Positions 48,006 to 57,306 of a stretch of 64,000 nucleotides of DNA are shown in pieces (within the stretch, counting starts at the first letter, position 1; each line of letters starts with the position of its first letter). The DNA comes from Oscillospiraceae bacterium. GTDB lineage: Bacteria; Bacillota; Clostridia; Oscillospirales; SIG627. The position numbers and the translations under genes were made by a program. Under the pieces are notes generated by a model that did no database searches, had not been told where the DNA came from, and saw only the letters and a program-made list of their open reading frames with translations. The stretch is taken from positions 62,001-126,000 of the forward strand of contig SVRV01000003.1 of assembly GCA_015064635.1 (NCBI GenBank). The letters are read 5' to 3'.

Positions 48006-48037
48006 AAAACCTTGTGCAAAAAGTACACAAGGCTTTT
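48006..48037. terminator. intrinsic terminator
   Basis: AAACCTTGTG-CAAAAAGTA-CACAAGGCTTTTT. Confidence 0.75.
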
Positions 48038-48042
48038 TATCT

Positions 48043-48804
48043 TTATTGTTCTGTCTCGTAACCGCTGTATTTGCCGTATTTGTGGTAGTAGCTTCTTCCG
48101 TAATAGCTTCTTCCGTGATAATAAGGCTGGGTTGAATCTGTGCCGATATAAATGACTCCGAGAATTTTTGCATCAATCATCTGGAGGTTTGTAATAAGCT
48201 TATTGAAATCCTTTGTTGTGATAACAAGCTCACGTGCCACAAGAATAACACCGTCAGATTTCTTTATAAGGGGAAGTGCATCGGATACTACGTTTACAGG
48301 GGGAGTATCTATAATTATGAAATCATATCTTGAGCTTATTTCATCCAGCAAATTATTCATTGCTCTTGAAGCAAGTATTTCGGCAGGATTTGTAACCGTA
48401 CTTCCTGTGGAAAGGAAGTCAAAGTTCGGATACTTTGTAACGTTGATTGCATTGTCAAAGGTAGCTTCACCTCTTACAACGTCTGTGAGGCCGGTTGTAG
48501 AGTGATACTTGAGATAGCGGGATGCTCTCTTCTTACGAAGGTCACCGTCAATCATAAGCACCTTCTTGTCAAACTGTGCTATTGCAATTGCAAGGTTGAT
48601 AGATGATGTCGATTTACCCTCACCCGCAACCGAGCTTGTTATAGTGATTATATGACAAGGCTTTTCGTCGAGATTGAGTATAAGATTTGTACGTATTGTC
48701 TTGTAGGCTTCCTTTATGGCAAAAAGAGTGGTGGATGAAACAGAGGAGCCGGAGCCGATCAGATTGTCTCCTCCGGATTGAGTCTTTTTCTTTTTCAATT
48801 CCAT
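48043..48804 (-). CDS. capsular exopolysaccharide tyrosine-protein kinase (BY-kinase, CpsD/CapB-like)
   Basis: SSVAGEGKSTSSINLAIAIAQ Walker A, VLMIDGDLRKKR, IIIDTPPV; C-terminal tyrosine cluster YYHGRSYYGRSYYHKYGKYSGY. Confidence 0.9.
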   Translation of the reverse strand: MELKKKKTQSGGDNLIGSGSSVSSTTLFAIKEAYKTIRTNLILNLDEKPCHIITITSSVAGEGKSTSSINLAIAIAQFDKKVLMIDGDLRKKRASRYLKYHSTTGLTDVVRGEATFDNAINVTKYPNFDFLSTGSTVTNPAEILASRAMNNLLDEISSRYDFIIIDTPPVNVVSDALPLIKKSDGVILVARELVITTKDFNKLITNLQMIDAKILGVIYIGTDSTQPYYHGRSYYGRSYYHKYGKYSGYETEQ

Positions 48805-48806
48805 TG

Positions 48807-49520
48807 TCAGTCCTCCTTATCTTCTTTTCCGCGTCCGCCCTTGGTTTCGGGGGAAGTATCGGGTACTACACCCAAAATCGGGATGTCGTATATGCTTGTA
48901 ATGTCTTCAAGATTCTTTATCTTCTTATCCATGAGCTCCTTGAGCACAAAGGCTGCTGATGCAAGAAAAGCACCTACTATGAGTCCCATAAATGTATTTT
49001 TGGTTACATTGGGAGAGGAAGGAACGATAGGCTTTAACGGATCGTCAATAAGACTTATTTCGTTGAGCGCCTTGTACTCATCTGCCTTTACCTTGGCATA
49101 ATCCGAAATTGTGTTTGCCAGATTGAAGGCGAGATCAGGATTTGATGCTGTTATTCTTATTGTAAAGTAGGGCTGATCCTCATTGCTTGCGGGAGAAATG
49201 CTGGTCATTGCTCTGAGGTTTGAAGCGGTATATTCGGTGTTATATTCAGCGTTGTATATTTCTGCTGCCTCTTTGAAAAACTTTTCTGTTTCATAGATGG
49301 CAAGATAGGAGTGAATTGCTTCCTTTACAAAGTTTGCCTCGGTGGACTTACTGTTTGTTTCGTCCATGGTTACGAGAAACTTAGCCGTTGACGTATATTG
49401 CTCGGATACAAACATTTTTGTATATCCGAAAGTTGCAATAGCAAATATAAGTGCCACGAGCACAATATACTTGAGTCTTGCAAGCAAAAGGTTAAGCATC
49501 TTGCTTATGTTCATTTCCAT
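48807..49520 (-). CDS. Wzz-type chain-length determinant / BY-kinase activator (CpsC-like)
   Basis: Two TM helices flanking extracellular region, NISKMLNLLLARLKYIVLVALIFAIATFGYTK; adjacent to CpsD-like gene; start inferred. Confidence 0.82.
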   Translation of the reverse strand: MEMNISKMLNLLLARLKYIVLVALIFAIATFGYTKMFVSEQYTSTAKFLVTMDETNSKSTEANFVKEAIHSYLAIYETEKFFKEAAEIYNAEYNTEYTASNLRAMTSISPASNEDQPYFTIRITASNPDLAFNLANTISDYAKVKADEYKALNEISLIDDPLKPIVPSSPNVTKNTFMGLIVGAFLASAAFVLKELMDKKIKNLEDITSIYDIPILGVVPDTSPETKGGRGKEDKED

Positions 49521-49711
49521 TTTTAATATCCAGCCTCCTAAGACATATCTATTCGAGTCTACATTAGAGTATATCACGAACTTTCAAAAAAATCAATAAG
49601 CAAATCGCATAAACTTGAAAATATATTCATATTTTTTATGTTAATATTGTTTGTTCTGCATATAGTCGGAGTATTGAGAGATAATAAAATAAAAACGAGA
49701 GGAGAGAAAAA

Positions 49712-49876
49712 ATGAAAAAAACAGTAAAAATGATAGAAGGACTTGCTGTGGGAATGATAATAGGCGGAGTTGCTGGTGCAATTATAACTCACCGCCTTCA
49801 AAAGTGCTCGGGTGCGAGCCGCCGCTTTACAAAGGCGCTTCGCTCTGCCTGCGGAATGATAGAAAGTATTTTTTGA
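49712..49876 (+). CDS. 54-aa small protein with glycine-rich transmembrane helix
   Basis: Below ORF-track cutoff: MKKTVKMIEGLAVGMIIGGVAGAIITHRLQKCSGASRRFTKALRSACGMIESIF; GAGGAGAG RBS and downstream terminator. Confidence 0.7.
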   Translation: MKKTVKMIEGLAVGMIIGGVAGAIITHRLQKCSGASRRFTKALRSACGMIESIF

Positions 49877-49883
49877 TAGTATA

Positions 49884-49911
49884 AACAGCCGTGAAGAGCG
49901 GCTGTTTTTTG
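49884..49911 (+). terminator. intrinsic terminator
   Basis: AACAGCCG-TGAAGAG-CGGCTGTTTTTT. Confidence 0.85.
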
Positions 49912-49955
49912 CTATAGGAACTATTATCGCCGAGAAAATCCCTTTTCGGCTATAC

Positions 49956-49984
49956 TTGACTTTGTGAAAGGTGTGTGATAAAAT
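49956..49984 (+). promoter_or_regulatory. sigmaA-like promoter
   Basis: TTGACT, 17-nt spacer, TAAAAT upstream of 50013 start. Confidence 0.6.
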
Positions 49985-50012
49985 AATAAAAAAATGTCAA
50001 GGAGAAATAAAT

Positions 50013-50999
50013 ATGATTTGGGCACTTTATGTTGAACTGGGCGTTCAGATGTGGCGCGAAAAATTTGATGAGCTTATTTTTGATGATGAGGCATGGAACA
50101 GAACCGTTGATGAGTCACACAAGGCAGGAATAAACATGATAGTTCTTGACATAGGTGAGGGCATAGAGTGGAAAAGCCATCCCGAGCTTTCTGTCAAGGG
50201 GGCATGGAGCTACTACCGTGTAAAAAAGGAAATAGAGAGGCTCAAAGCACTGGGGATTGCACTTATTCCCAAGCTTAATTTTTCCGCAACCCACGACCTG
50301 TGGCTCGGAGAATACAAAAAGCTTATGTCTACAAAGGCATATTATGACGTTTGCCGTGACCTTATATGCGAGGTGTATGACCTTTTTGAAAAGCCTGAAT
50401 ACATACATCTTGGTATGGATGAGGAGGGGAACGCAAACATTCTGAGAAATTACGAGGGACTCGTAAACTTCCGCAAAGGTGAGCTGCTGTGGCACGATTT
50501 GAAATTCCTTTGCGACACGGTTACATCCCTTGGAGCAAAGCCTTGGATCTGGGCGGATATCTGCTGTGAGATGCCCGAGGAATTCAAAAAGAGATTTGAT
50601 ACCGACGAGGTTATTCTCTCTCCATGGTATTATTTTGCTTTCAAGAAAGAACATTTCAAGAAGATTGCAGACAGCTCTCAGGCTGATATTGATTTTTATG
50701 CCAACACCTTCCCTTATAATAAAATGAATCTTACATACATTGAAGAGGACCCGGGATATGTGAAGATGCGAGAGGATATGATAAACAGTGCTGCTCTCGG
50801 CTACGGACTTGTGCCTTGCTTTTCAAACTGGGGCAAGACACCTTATAATGCCATGGACCTTGTGGAAATGTATAAAGAAAAAGCCCCCGAATATATCCGA
50901 GGCTTTATGGTGGCACCGTGGTGCCGCACTTTGAATGAAAATGCGGATGAGATTATAGAAAACATTCACACAATGGAAGAGCAGATAAAGAATTTCTAA
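50013..50999 (+). CDS. TIM-barrel glycoside-hydrolase-like protein (GH20-like D-E motif)
   Basis: ATG 50013 with AAGGAGA RBS; YIHLGMDEEGN resembles the GH20 catalytic Asp-Glu pair; no signal peptide. Confidence 0.6.
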   Translation: MIWALYVELGVQMWREKFDELIFDDEAWNRTVDESHKAGINMIVLDIGEGIEWKSHPELSVKGAWSYYRVKKEIERLKALGIALIPKLNFSATHDLWLGEYKKLMSTKAYYDVCRDLICEVYDLFEKPEYIHLGMDEEGNANILRNYEGLVNFRKGELLWHDLKFLCDTVTSLGAKPWIWADICCEMPEEFKKRFDTDEVILSPWYYFAFKKEHFKKIADSSQADIDFYANTFPYNKMNLTYIEEDPGYVKMREDMINSAALGYGLVPCFSNWGKTPYNAMDLVEMYKEKAPEYIRGFMVAPWCRTLNENADEIIENIHTMEEQIKNF

Positions 51000-51745
51000 A
51001 ACATGCTTTCCCGTCTTATTTCTCTGGGAGTCATTCCCGTGTGCTTTTTCAAAAGCTTTCTGAAATAGGATGCCGAGCTGATTTTCAAAAGCTCGCTTAT
51101 TTCTTCAACACTCTTATTGGTCGACAGCAACAGCTGTCGGCCTTTTTCACATATCAGCTTCTGTCTGTACTCATTGGGGGTTGTGCCAAGGTGCTTTTTG
51201 AAGAGCACGTATACATATGGCTCGCTTATGTGTATCGCCCTTGCGATATCGGGAACCGAGCATTCCGAATGAAATCTGAGGTAGCTTACTGCTTCCTTTA
51301 TGAGAAGCTCGTCACGCTTTGCCTCCTTTTGCTCCATTATGGGAAGAAGCTCAGCCATTATTCCGTAAAATTCGGCAAGAGTCTTGCAGGAGGTATCATT
51401 TACCGAAAGATTGACGATTCGACGGTGCAGCGCCTCGGAGCATTCTATAACCTGTAATTTCGGTTGCATGCTGTCGGAGGTGTCAAGTCTGTCAAAACCG
51501 AAGGATAGAAAAGAGATATCATCGTGTCCGTACCAGAACGACTCGTATGGGAGTCCCTTTGGAATATAGAATACTTCTCCTTCTTTTACTTCTATCGTAT
51601 TTTCGTTGCTGACAATTTTACATTCACCCTTCAGCATACAAGCCAAAAAGTTCAAGGGAGAGCCTTTTCGGTTATCGCTGTAATTGTATTTTTTTCTGTC
51701 GTATTTGTTAAAATAGAAGTTATTATATAAAACAGTGCTATTCAT
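50996..51745 (-). CDS. AraC family transcriptional regulator
   Basis: C-terminal double HTH: VPDIARAIHISEPYVYVLFKKHLGTTPNEYRQ...VEEISELLKISSASYFRKLLKKHTGMTPREIR. Confidence 0.9.
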   Translation of the reverse strand: MNSTVLYNNFYFNKYDRKKYNYSDNRKGSPLNFLACMLKGECKIVSNENTIEVKEGEVFYIPKGLPYESFWYGHDDISFLSFGFDRLDTSDSMQPKLQVIECSEALHRRIVNLSVNDTSCKTLAEFYGIMAELLPIMEQKEAKRDELLIKEAVSYLRFHSECSVPDIARAIHISEPYVYVLFKKHLGTTPNEYRQKLICEKGRQLLLSTNKSVEEISELLKISSASYFRKLLKKHTGMTPREIRRESMF

Positions 51746-51852
51746 GGCTCAAATACCTCAAATCAGTATAGAATATTACCCTTTTTGTATATTATAATGT
51801 ATTTTGTATTTTCTGTCAATATGTTACAATTGAGAAAACGGAGGTTGATAAT

Positions 51853-52872
51853 ATGAAACAGAATAAACGTATAGTATTTACAAAACCCAATACAGCCGAG
51901 CTTTTGGACTGTGACTACGTTGCACCGGGACCCGGTCAGGTTGTTGTTGAAACAGCATTCAGTACGGTTAGCCCCGGTACTGAAAAAGCAAATTTCATAG
52001 GTGACCCCAATGTTGCGGGAAGCGGTCCTTCAAATGTTGTATTTCCAAGATACGTTGGATATAGCTCATCGGGTGTAATCGTTGAAAAGGGAAGCGGTGT
52101 TACCGATTTTGAAATTGGCGACAGAGTAGCCGTATTTACAGGAATCCATGCTCGCTATAAGACAATGAACACCTATAATGTGATAAAGATAAATGACAGC
52201 ATTTCGCTCAGCGAAGCGGCGATGTGTTACATTGTGACATTTCCTCTTGCCGCTGTCAGAAAAACCCGTCTCGAAATCGGTGAGTCTGCTCTTGTTATGG
52301 GACTTGGACTACTCGGACAAATTGCAGTCCGCCAGTTAAAAACCGCTGGCGCTGCTCCAATAATTGCGGTAGACCCTGTTGAAAGCCGCAGGAAGGAAGC
52401 ACTTGAGGCAGGTGCAGACTATGCCTTTGACCCCTATGAAGAAGGCTTTGCGGGAAAGGTGAGAGCGGTATCCAACGGCGGTGTAAACGTTGCAATTGAG
52501 GTAACGGGCGTTGGTGCGGGTCTTGACGGCGCTCTCGACTGTATGGCACGCTTTGGAAGAGTGGCATTGCTTGGATGTACAAGAGATAAGGAATTCACTA
52601 TCGACTATTACAGAAAGGTGCATTTCCCCGGTATCACTCTCATTGGTGCACACACTATGGCTCGTCCCGACTTTGAGTCATCTCCAGGATGGCACACACA
52701 TCCCGATGACATAAAGACCATGTTCAAGCTTATTGAATATGGAAGAATCGACATAAAGCCTCTTATAAAAGAAATTCACTCCCCCGAGGATTGCGGAGCT
52801 GTTTATACACGCCTTGCAACCGACAGAGCTTTCCCGTCTACAATTCAGTTTGATTGGAGTATGTTAAAATGA
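51853..52872 (+). CDS. zinc-binding/medium-chain alcohol dehydrogenase family protein
   Basis: GDRVAVF, ALVMGLGLLGQIAVRQLKTAGA cofactor-binding motif. Confidence 0.88.
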   Translation: MKQNKRIVFTKPNTAELLDCDYVAPGPGQVVVETAFSTVSPGTEKANFIGDPNVAGSGPSNVVFPRYVGYSSSGVIVEKGSGVTDFEIGDRVAVFTGIHARYKTMNTYNVIKINDSISLSEAAMCYIVTFPLAAVRKTRLEIGESALVMGLGLLGQIAVRQLKTAGAAPIIAVDPVESRRKEALEAGADYAFDPYEEGFAGKVRAVSNGGVNVAIEVTGVGAGLDGALDCMARFGRVALLGCTRDKEFTIDYYRKVHFPGITLIGAHTMARPDFESSPGWHTHPDDIKTMFKLIEYGRIDIKPLIKEIHSPEDCGAVYTRLATDRAFPSTIQFDWSMLK

Positions 52873-53870
52873 GAAAAATAAGAATTGCGCAGATAGGACT
52901 CAACACCTTGAGCCACGCCACCTCAATTTTTAATTCGCTTAAAAAATTCCCCGACGTATTCGAGATTGCAGGCTATGCACTCCCCGAAAACGAAAGAGAA
53001 AAATTCCCCAAGTCATTGGGAGTGCTTGAGGGATATCCCGAGCTTACTCTTGATGATATACTCAACGATGACACCATCGAAGCGGTAACTATTGAGACTG
53101 ATGAAATACATCTTACAAAATATACTATCCTTGCAGCCGAGCACGGAAAACATATACATATGGAAAAGCCGGGAGGCGTTGACCTTGAAGCTTTTGAAAA
53201 GATGATTGAGGCTATTAAGAAGAGCGGTAAAACCTTCCACACGGGATATATGTACCGATATAACCCCTATATTTCAGAGCTTATCGAGGATGTAAGAAAA
53301 GGTGAGCTTGGTGACATTATTTCGGTAGAAGCGCAGATGAACTGTCTCCACACACCCCAAAACCGTCAGTGGTTAGAATGCTTTCCCGGCGGAATGATGT
53401 TCTTCCTTGGCTGTCATCTTATTGACCTTATTTTAACCTTGCAGGGGGAACCCGATAATATCATCCCTCTCAACAGAAGCACAGGCAAGGATGGAGTCAC
53501 CAGCGACGATTTTGGTATGGCTGTATTGGAATACAAAAACGGCGTATCCTTTGCAAAGACCACGTCAGCCGAGACGGGAGGCTTCCTCAGACGTCAGCTT
53601 GTAGTTACGGGTACAAAGAAGACGGTAGAGCTGAAGCCCATGGAAAAGAACGTTGCGGGCGGGCAGATAACGGGCAGAACGGTGTCTCCCGAAATTGACG
53701 ACTGGCGTACAGAGGGTACTTATTCGGAGAGCCCCGTTCATGACAGATACGACCCGATGATGCTCTCCTTTGCGGCTATGGTAAGAGGGGAGAAGACTAA
53801 TCCCTATACTCCCGATTATGAGCTTATGCTCTTTAAGTACGTTCTTAAGGCTTGCGGCGTAATAAAATAA
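52869..53870 (+). CDS. Gfo/Idh/MocA family oxidoreductase
   Basis: ATGA overlap with previous gene; IHMEKPGGVDLEAFEKMI, GGMMFFLGCHLIDLIL. Confidence 0.88.
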   Translation: MRKIRIAQIGLNTLSHATSIFNSLKKFPDVFEIAGYALPENEREKFPKSLGVLEGYPELTLDDILNDDTIEAVTIETDEIHLTKYTILAAEHGKHIHMEKPGGVDLEAFEKMIEAIKKSGKTFHTGYMYRYNPYISELIEDVRKGELGDIISVEAQMNCLHTPQNRQWLECFPGGMMFFLGCHLIDLILTLQGEPDNIIPLNRSTGKDGVTSDDFGMAVLEYKNGVSFAKTTSAETGGFLRRQLVVTGTKKTVELKPMEKNVAGGQITGRTVSPEIDDWRTEGTYSESPVHDRYDPMMLSFAAMVRGEKTNPYTPDYELMLFKYVLKACGVIK

Positions 53871-53888
53871 CAGAAAAGGAATAAAGAT

Positions 53889-54872
53889 ATGAAAGCAATA
53901 CTTGTAAACCAGGATAACTCACTTTCGTGGAGTGACGTTGAAAACCCAATAATCAAAAGTGAAGAGGTGCTGGTTGAGATACACTGTGCGGCTCTCAACC
54001 GTGCTGACCTGATGCAAAGAGCGGGTGACTATCCGCCACCTCCCGGATGCCCCGAATGGATGGGACTTGAAATTTCGGGTGTTATTGTTGAAATGGGTGA
54101 TGAAGCAAAGGCGAAGTCCGATTGGAAAATCGGCGATAAGGTCTGCGCACTTCTCGGCGGAGGAGGCTATGCCGAATATGTTGCGGTTAAATACGATATG
54201 CTTATGCCCGTACCCGAAAACTGCTCTATGGTAGAGGCGGCGGCCATCCCCGAGGCTTTTGCTACGGCTTATCTCAATCTCTTTATTGAGGGCGGTATCA
54301 AGGAGGGTAACACACTTCTTATGCACGCAGGTGCATCGGGACTTGCCAGTGTCATTATTCCCATGGCGAAGGCGTTCGGCATCCGAGTAATTACCTCTGT
54401 ACTCAATGAAAATATTAAAAACAACATCAAGCATCTTAATGCCGATGTTGTAATTGATATGTCAAAGGAAAAGACGGCAGATGTACTCAAGGCAGAGCTT
54501 GATGCAGGTCACGGTGTTGATGTTGCCATTGACTGTCTTGGCGGCTCGTACATGGGTGAGTGTCTCCACTACCTGAAGCATGGCGCACGCTGGATAATGA
54601 TTGCGGCACTTGCGGGACAGAAGACCGAAATTGACTTGAAGAACATTTACGTCAGAAATGTGCGTATAGTGGGAAGCACTCTCCGTTCAAGAACTCCCGA
54701 AATGAAGGCGCATATCCTCAGCGAGCTTGTTAAAAATGTGTTCCCCAAAATTTCAGAGGGTAAGGTGAAGCCTACTATCTACAAAGTGCTTCCCATAACC
54801 GAGGCAGAGGAGGCTCACGCTATCCTCGAACGTGGAGAAAACGTGGGCAAGGTAGTTTTGACGGTTAAATAA
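53889..54872 (+). CDS. NAD(P)H-quinone oxidoreductase (MDR family, PIG3-like)
   Basis: MKAILVNQDNSLSWSDVENPIIKSEEVLVEIHCAALNRADLMQRAGDYPPPPG; LLMHAGASGL. Confidence 0.9.
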   Translation: MKAILVNQDNSLSWSDVENPIIKSEEVLVEIHCAALNRADLMQRAGDYPPPPGCPEWMGLEISGVIVEMGDEAKAKSDWKIGDKVCALLGGGGYAEYVAVKYDMLMPVPENCSMVEAAAIPEAFATAYLNLFIEGGIKEGNTLLMHAGASGLASVIIPMAKAFGIRVITSVLNENIKNNIKHLNADVVIDMSKEKTADVLKAELDAGHGVDVAIDCLGGSYMGECLHYLKHGARWIMIAALAGQKTEIDLKNIYVRNVRIVGSTLRSRTPEMKAHILSELVKNVFPKISEGKVKPTIYKVLPITEAEEAHAILERGENVGKVVLTVK

Positions 54873-54979
54873 TTGGAAGAACTTTATTGTATCAAGGCTC
54901 TGCCTTGAAAACCGCTTAAAACCTTTTTGTAAAAAGGTTTTAAGAATTCCAAAAACTTTGAATATAAGTTTTCAACAGA

Positions 54980-55014
54980 AAAACCTCCGATTTTTGTCGG
55001 AGGTTTTTCGTTAA
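54980..55014. terminator. intrinsic terminator
   Basis: AAAAACCTCCGA-TTTTTG-TCGGAGGTTTTT. Confidence 0.85.
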
Positions 55015-55024
55015 AAGACATATC

Positions 55025-56215
55025 TCATAAGCTTGTCATGAGAAGAAAATCCTTTAGTTTTATGTGTTTGACAGTGCTTGTGGAATAGTCGATGTCATCG
55101 TTTGTAATGATAATCTTTTGCGAAAGATTATCAATGCTTTTGAAAGCATTAAATTCTCTTGCATATGTTTTATCCTCGGCTACACTGTAAGCTACCTGTA
55201 TGAAATACTGCTTTCCGTCTTTTGTAGCAAGAAAATCAATTTCTTTGTTACCGTCGTTGTATACATACAGTTTATAACCCATATATACAAGCTCGTTATA
55301 TACAATGTTTTCTAAATTGTGTGTAAGGTCATACCGATTATTCATGCATCTGATTGAATTTAAGGCGACATCTTCATTATAGATTTTGGAATAGTATTTT
55401 AATTCCTTTTTTGTTTTTGTGGAATACTGCTTGACAGTCTCAATGATATATGCTTCTTCAAGATAGTCTATATACTTCATTATAGTGTTAATGGAGCAGT
55501 TTTCATGTTCTTGCTTTATATATGTGTGTATAGAATTTGCTGATATAATTCTGCTGTTACTTCGGAGGATGAAGTTTACAAGGCTTTTGAAAAGACTTGC
55601 TTTTTTGATTTTGTACCGTTTGATTAAATCGTTGATTACAATGGTGTCATCAAGGTCATTCAGGTAACGTTCTTGTGCGGAGCCTGATTCAAATTCAAAG
55701 CGTTTAGGAAATCCGCCCCAAACAAGATAGTCGGTGATTGTAACTTCCTTCCCCAACTGTGCGGCGTATTCCAATATTTCCTTATAGACAAACGGACGGA
55801 CACGGAATGATACAAATCTTCCGCTTAATTCTTTTGTAAATTCCCCGGAAAGCAATTTTGAATTTGAGCCTGTAATGAAAATTGAATTATCATACAGTCT
55901 CAATGTCCTGCATGCATCCTGCCAGTTTTCAAGTTCTTGAATTTCGTCAAAGAAAAGATAACATTTCCCGTCTTTGCGATTCTCTTCAACATATTTTATT
56001 AACTTATCCGATGTACTGATATTTGACGATACCTTTTTATCTTCGAAGTTCAGATAGATGATATTGTCGCATTTGGAACTCAATTCTTTTGCAATTTGCT
56101 CCAAGATTACAGATTTTCCCCCTCTTCTGATTCCTGTAATTACTTTTATCAAATCGGAATCGTAAAAAGGTCGAACTTTTTCGATATAATGCTCTCTGTA
56201 TATCAAATGAATCAC
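55025..56215 (-). CDS. AAA-family ATPase with C-terminal DUF4143-like domain
   Basis: Walker A GIRRGGKSVILEQI, LFFDEIQELENW Walker B, ITGSNSKLLSGEFTKELSGR, C-term EIDFLATKDGKQYFIQVAYSV. Confidence 0.88.
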   Translation of the reverse strand: MIHLIYREHYIEKVRPFYDSDLIKVITGIRRGGKSVILEQIAKELSSKCDNIIYLNFEDKKVSSNISTSDKLIKYVEENRKDGKCYLFFDEIQELENWQDACRTLRLYDNSIFITGSNSKLLSGEFTKELSGRFVSFRVRPFVYKEILEYAAQLGKEVTITDYLVWGGFPKRFEFESGSAQERYLNDLDDTIVINDLIKRYKIKKASLFKSLVNFILRSNSRIISANSIHTYIKQEHENCSINTIMKYIDYLEEAYIIETVKQYSTKTKKELKYYSKIYNEDVALNSIRCMNNRYDLTHNLENIVYNELVYMGYKLYVYNDGNKEIDFLATKDGKQYFIQVAYSVAEDKTYAREFNAFKSIDNLSQKIIITNDDIDYSTSTVKHIKLKDFLLMTSL

Positions 56216-56230
56216 CTCAATAACATTATA

Positions 56231-56308
56231 CTGAAAGATTTTGCGAAAGTCAATAAAATCTTTCAGTAAAGTGAAAGATTTTGCTTGAATTCAAAAATCT
56301 TTCACTTT
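56231..56308. repeat. two adjacent inverted repeats sharing GAAAGATTTT core
   Basis: CTGAAAGATTTT...AAAATCTTTCAG (56231-56266) and AAAGTGAAAGATTTT...AAAATCTTTCACTTT (56268-56308). Confidence 0.85.
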
Positions 56309-56509
56309 GCCCTAACGCTTTCTCTTCTTTCCATAAGTCTCAAGACAACGGGGCGGTTATAGCGTTGGACTACTGTACATAAACAGGGCAGGACCGCTTA
56401 ATTTAGAATTTTTCATATTTAAAATCAGTTTATAAATTGAATTTCATCATCAAAGTTTCTTGGTGGGTGTTAGGGCAAAGCCCTAATATAATGTGATAAA
56501 ATAAAACTA

Positions 56510-57256
56510 TCAAATCTCCAGCTCGAGGCCGTCTGTAGCAAGGAATATTTTTTGTTCGGGCAATTTTTTTATAAGCTCGAAGGCTGATTGCAAATGAATA
56601 TTTGAATAGTGATTGATGCATACGGCTTTAATGTTAGCCTTATCCTTCAGCAAAGAATAGTATTTGTCAGGCGCATCGAAATGAGCAAGCTCAAGAATTG
56701 CAAGGTCCAGACCTTTATCAAATTCCTGAACGGGAATATCGGCAAGAGGCGAATCCAAATACAGGGGCGAGCGTAAATCACCCGAGAAATATACACGCTT
56801 TCCCTCTGCCTCAAGCAGATATGAGAAGGATGCATCGGTATGCTTTGTGCGAAAAGCGGTGAGCCTTATGCTTTCATCCTCATATACAAATCCGTCATCC
56901 ACATGTCCAAATTTAAAAGCTCTCATTTCCTGACCTACGCAGCTTATCCAATTACGAATGGCTTCGACACTCTTATCTGTGTTACCCGGCAGATAAAACT
57001 CGGGGTCAGCATCTTTAAAGTACCAGGAGCAGAGGTCGATAAAGGAAATAAGACCGTTTGTATGATCACCGTGCATGTGAGTAATAAAGCACGCCTTGAT
57101 CGTTTCGGGACGTATACCTCTCGTTATAAGCTGTTCGATGGACTGAGTTCCCATGTCAATGAAGTAACGGGCTCCACCTGTTTCAATCATCGTGGAGGAG
57201 CAACGGCGGTTTGGCTCCGGCACTCCGTGGGAAGTACCAAAAAAAACTATTTTCAT
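56510..57256 (-). CDS. MBL-fold metallo-hydrolase (RNase Z-like superfamily)
   Basis: FFGTSHGVPEPNRRCSS, THMHGDHTNGL, SGDL, NHYS. Confidence 0.85.
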   Translation of the reverse strand: MKIVFFGTSHGVPEPNRRCSSTMIETGGARYFIDMGTQSIEQLITRGIRPETIKACFITHMHGDHTNGLISFIDLCSWYFKDADPEFYLPGNTDKSVEAIRNWISCVGQEMRAFKFGHVDDGFVYEDESIRLTAFRTKHTDASFSYLLEAEGKRVYFSGDLRSPLYLDSPLADIPVQEFDKGLDLAILELAHFDAPDKYYSLLKDKANIKAVCINHYSNIHLQSAFELIKKLPEQKIFLATDGLELEI

Positions 57257-57306
57257 ATCTACCTCGAATAAAGGGAGTGCCTTTGTACACTCCCTTATTT
57301 GTTGAT

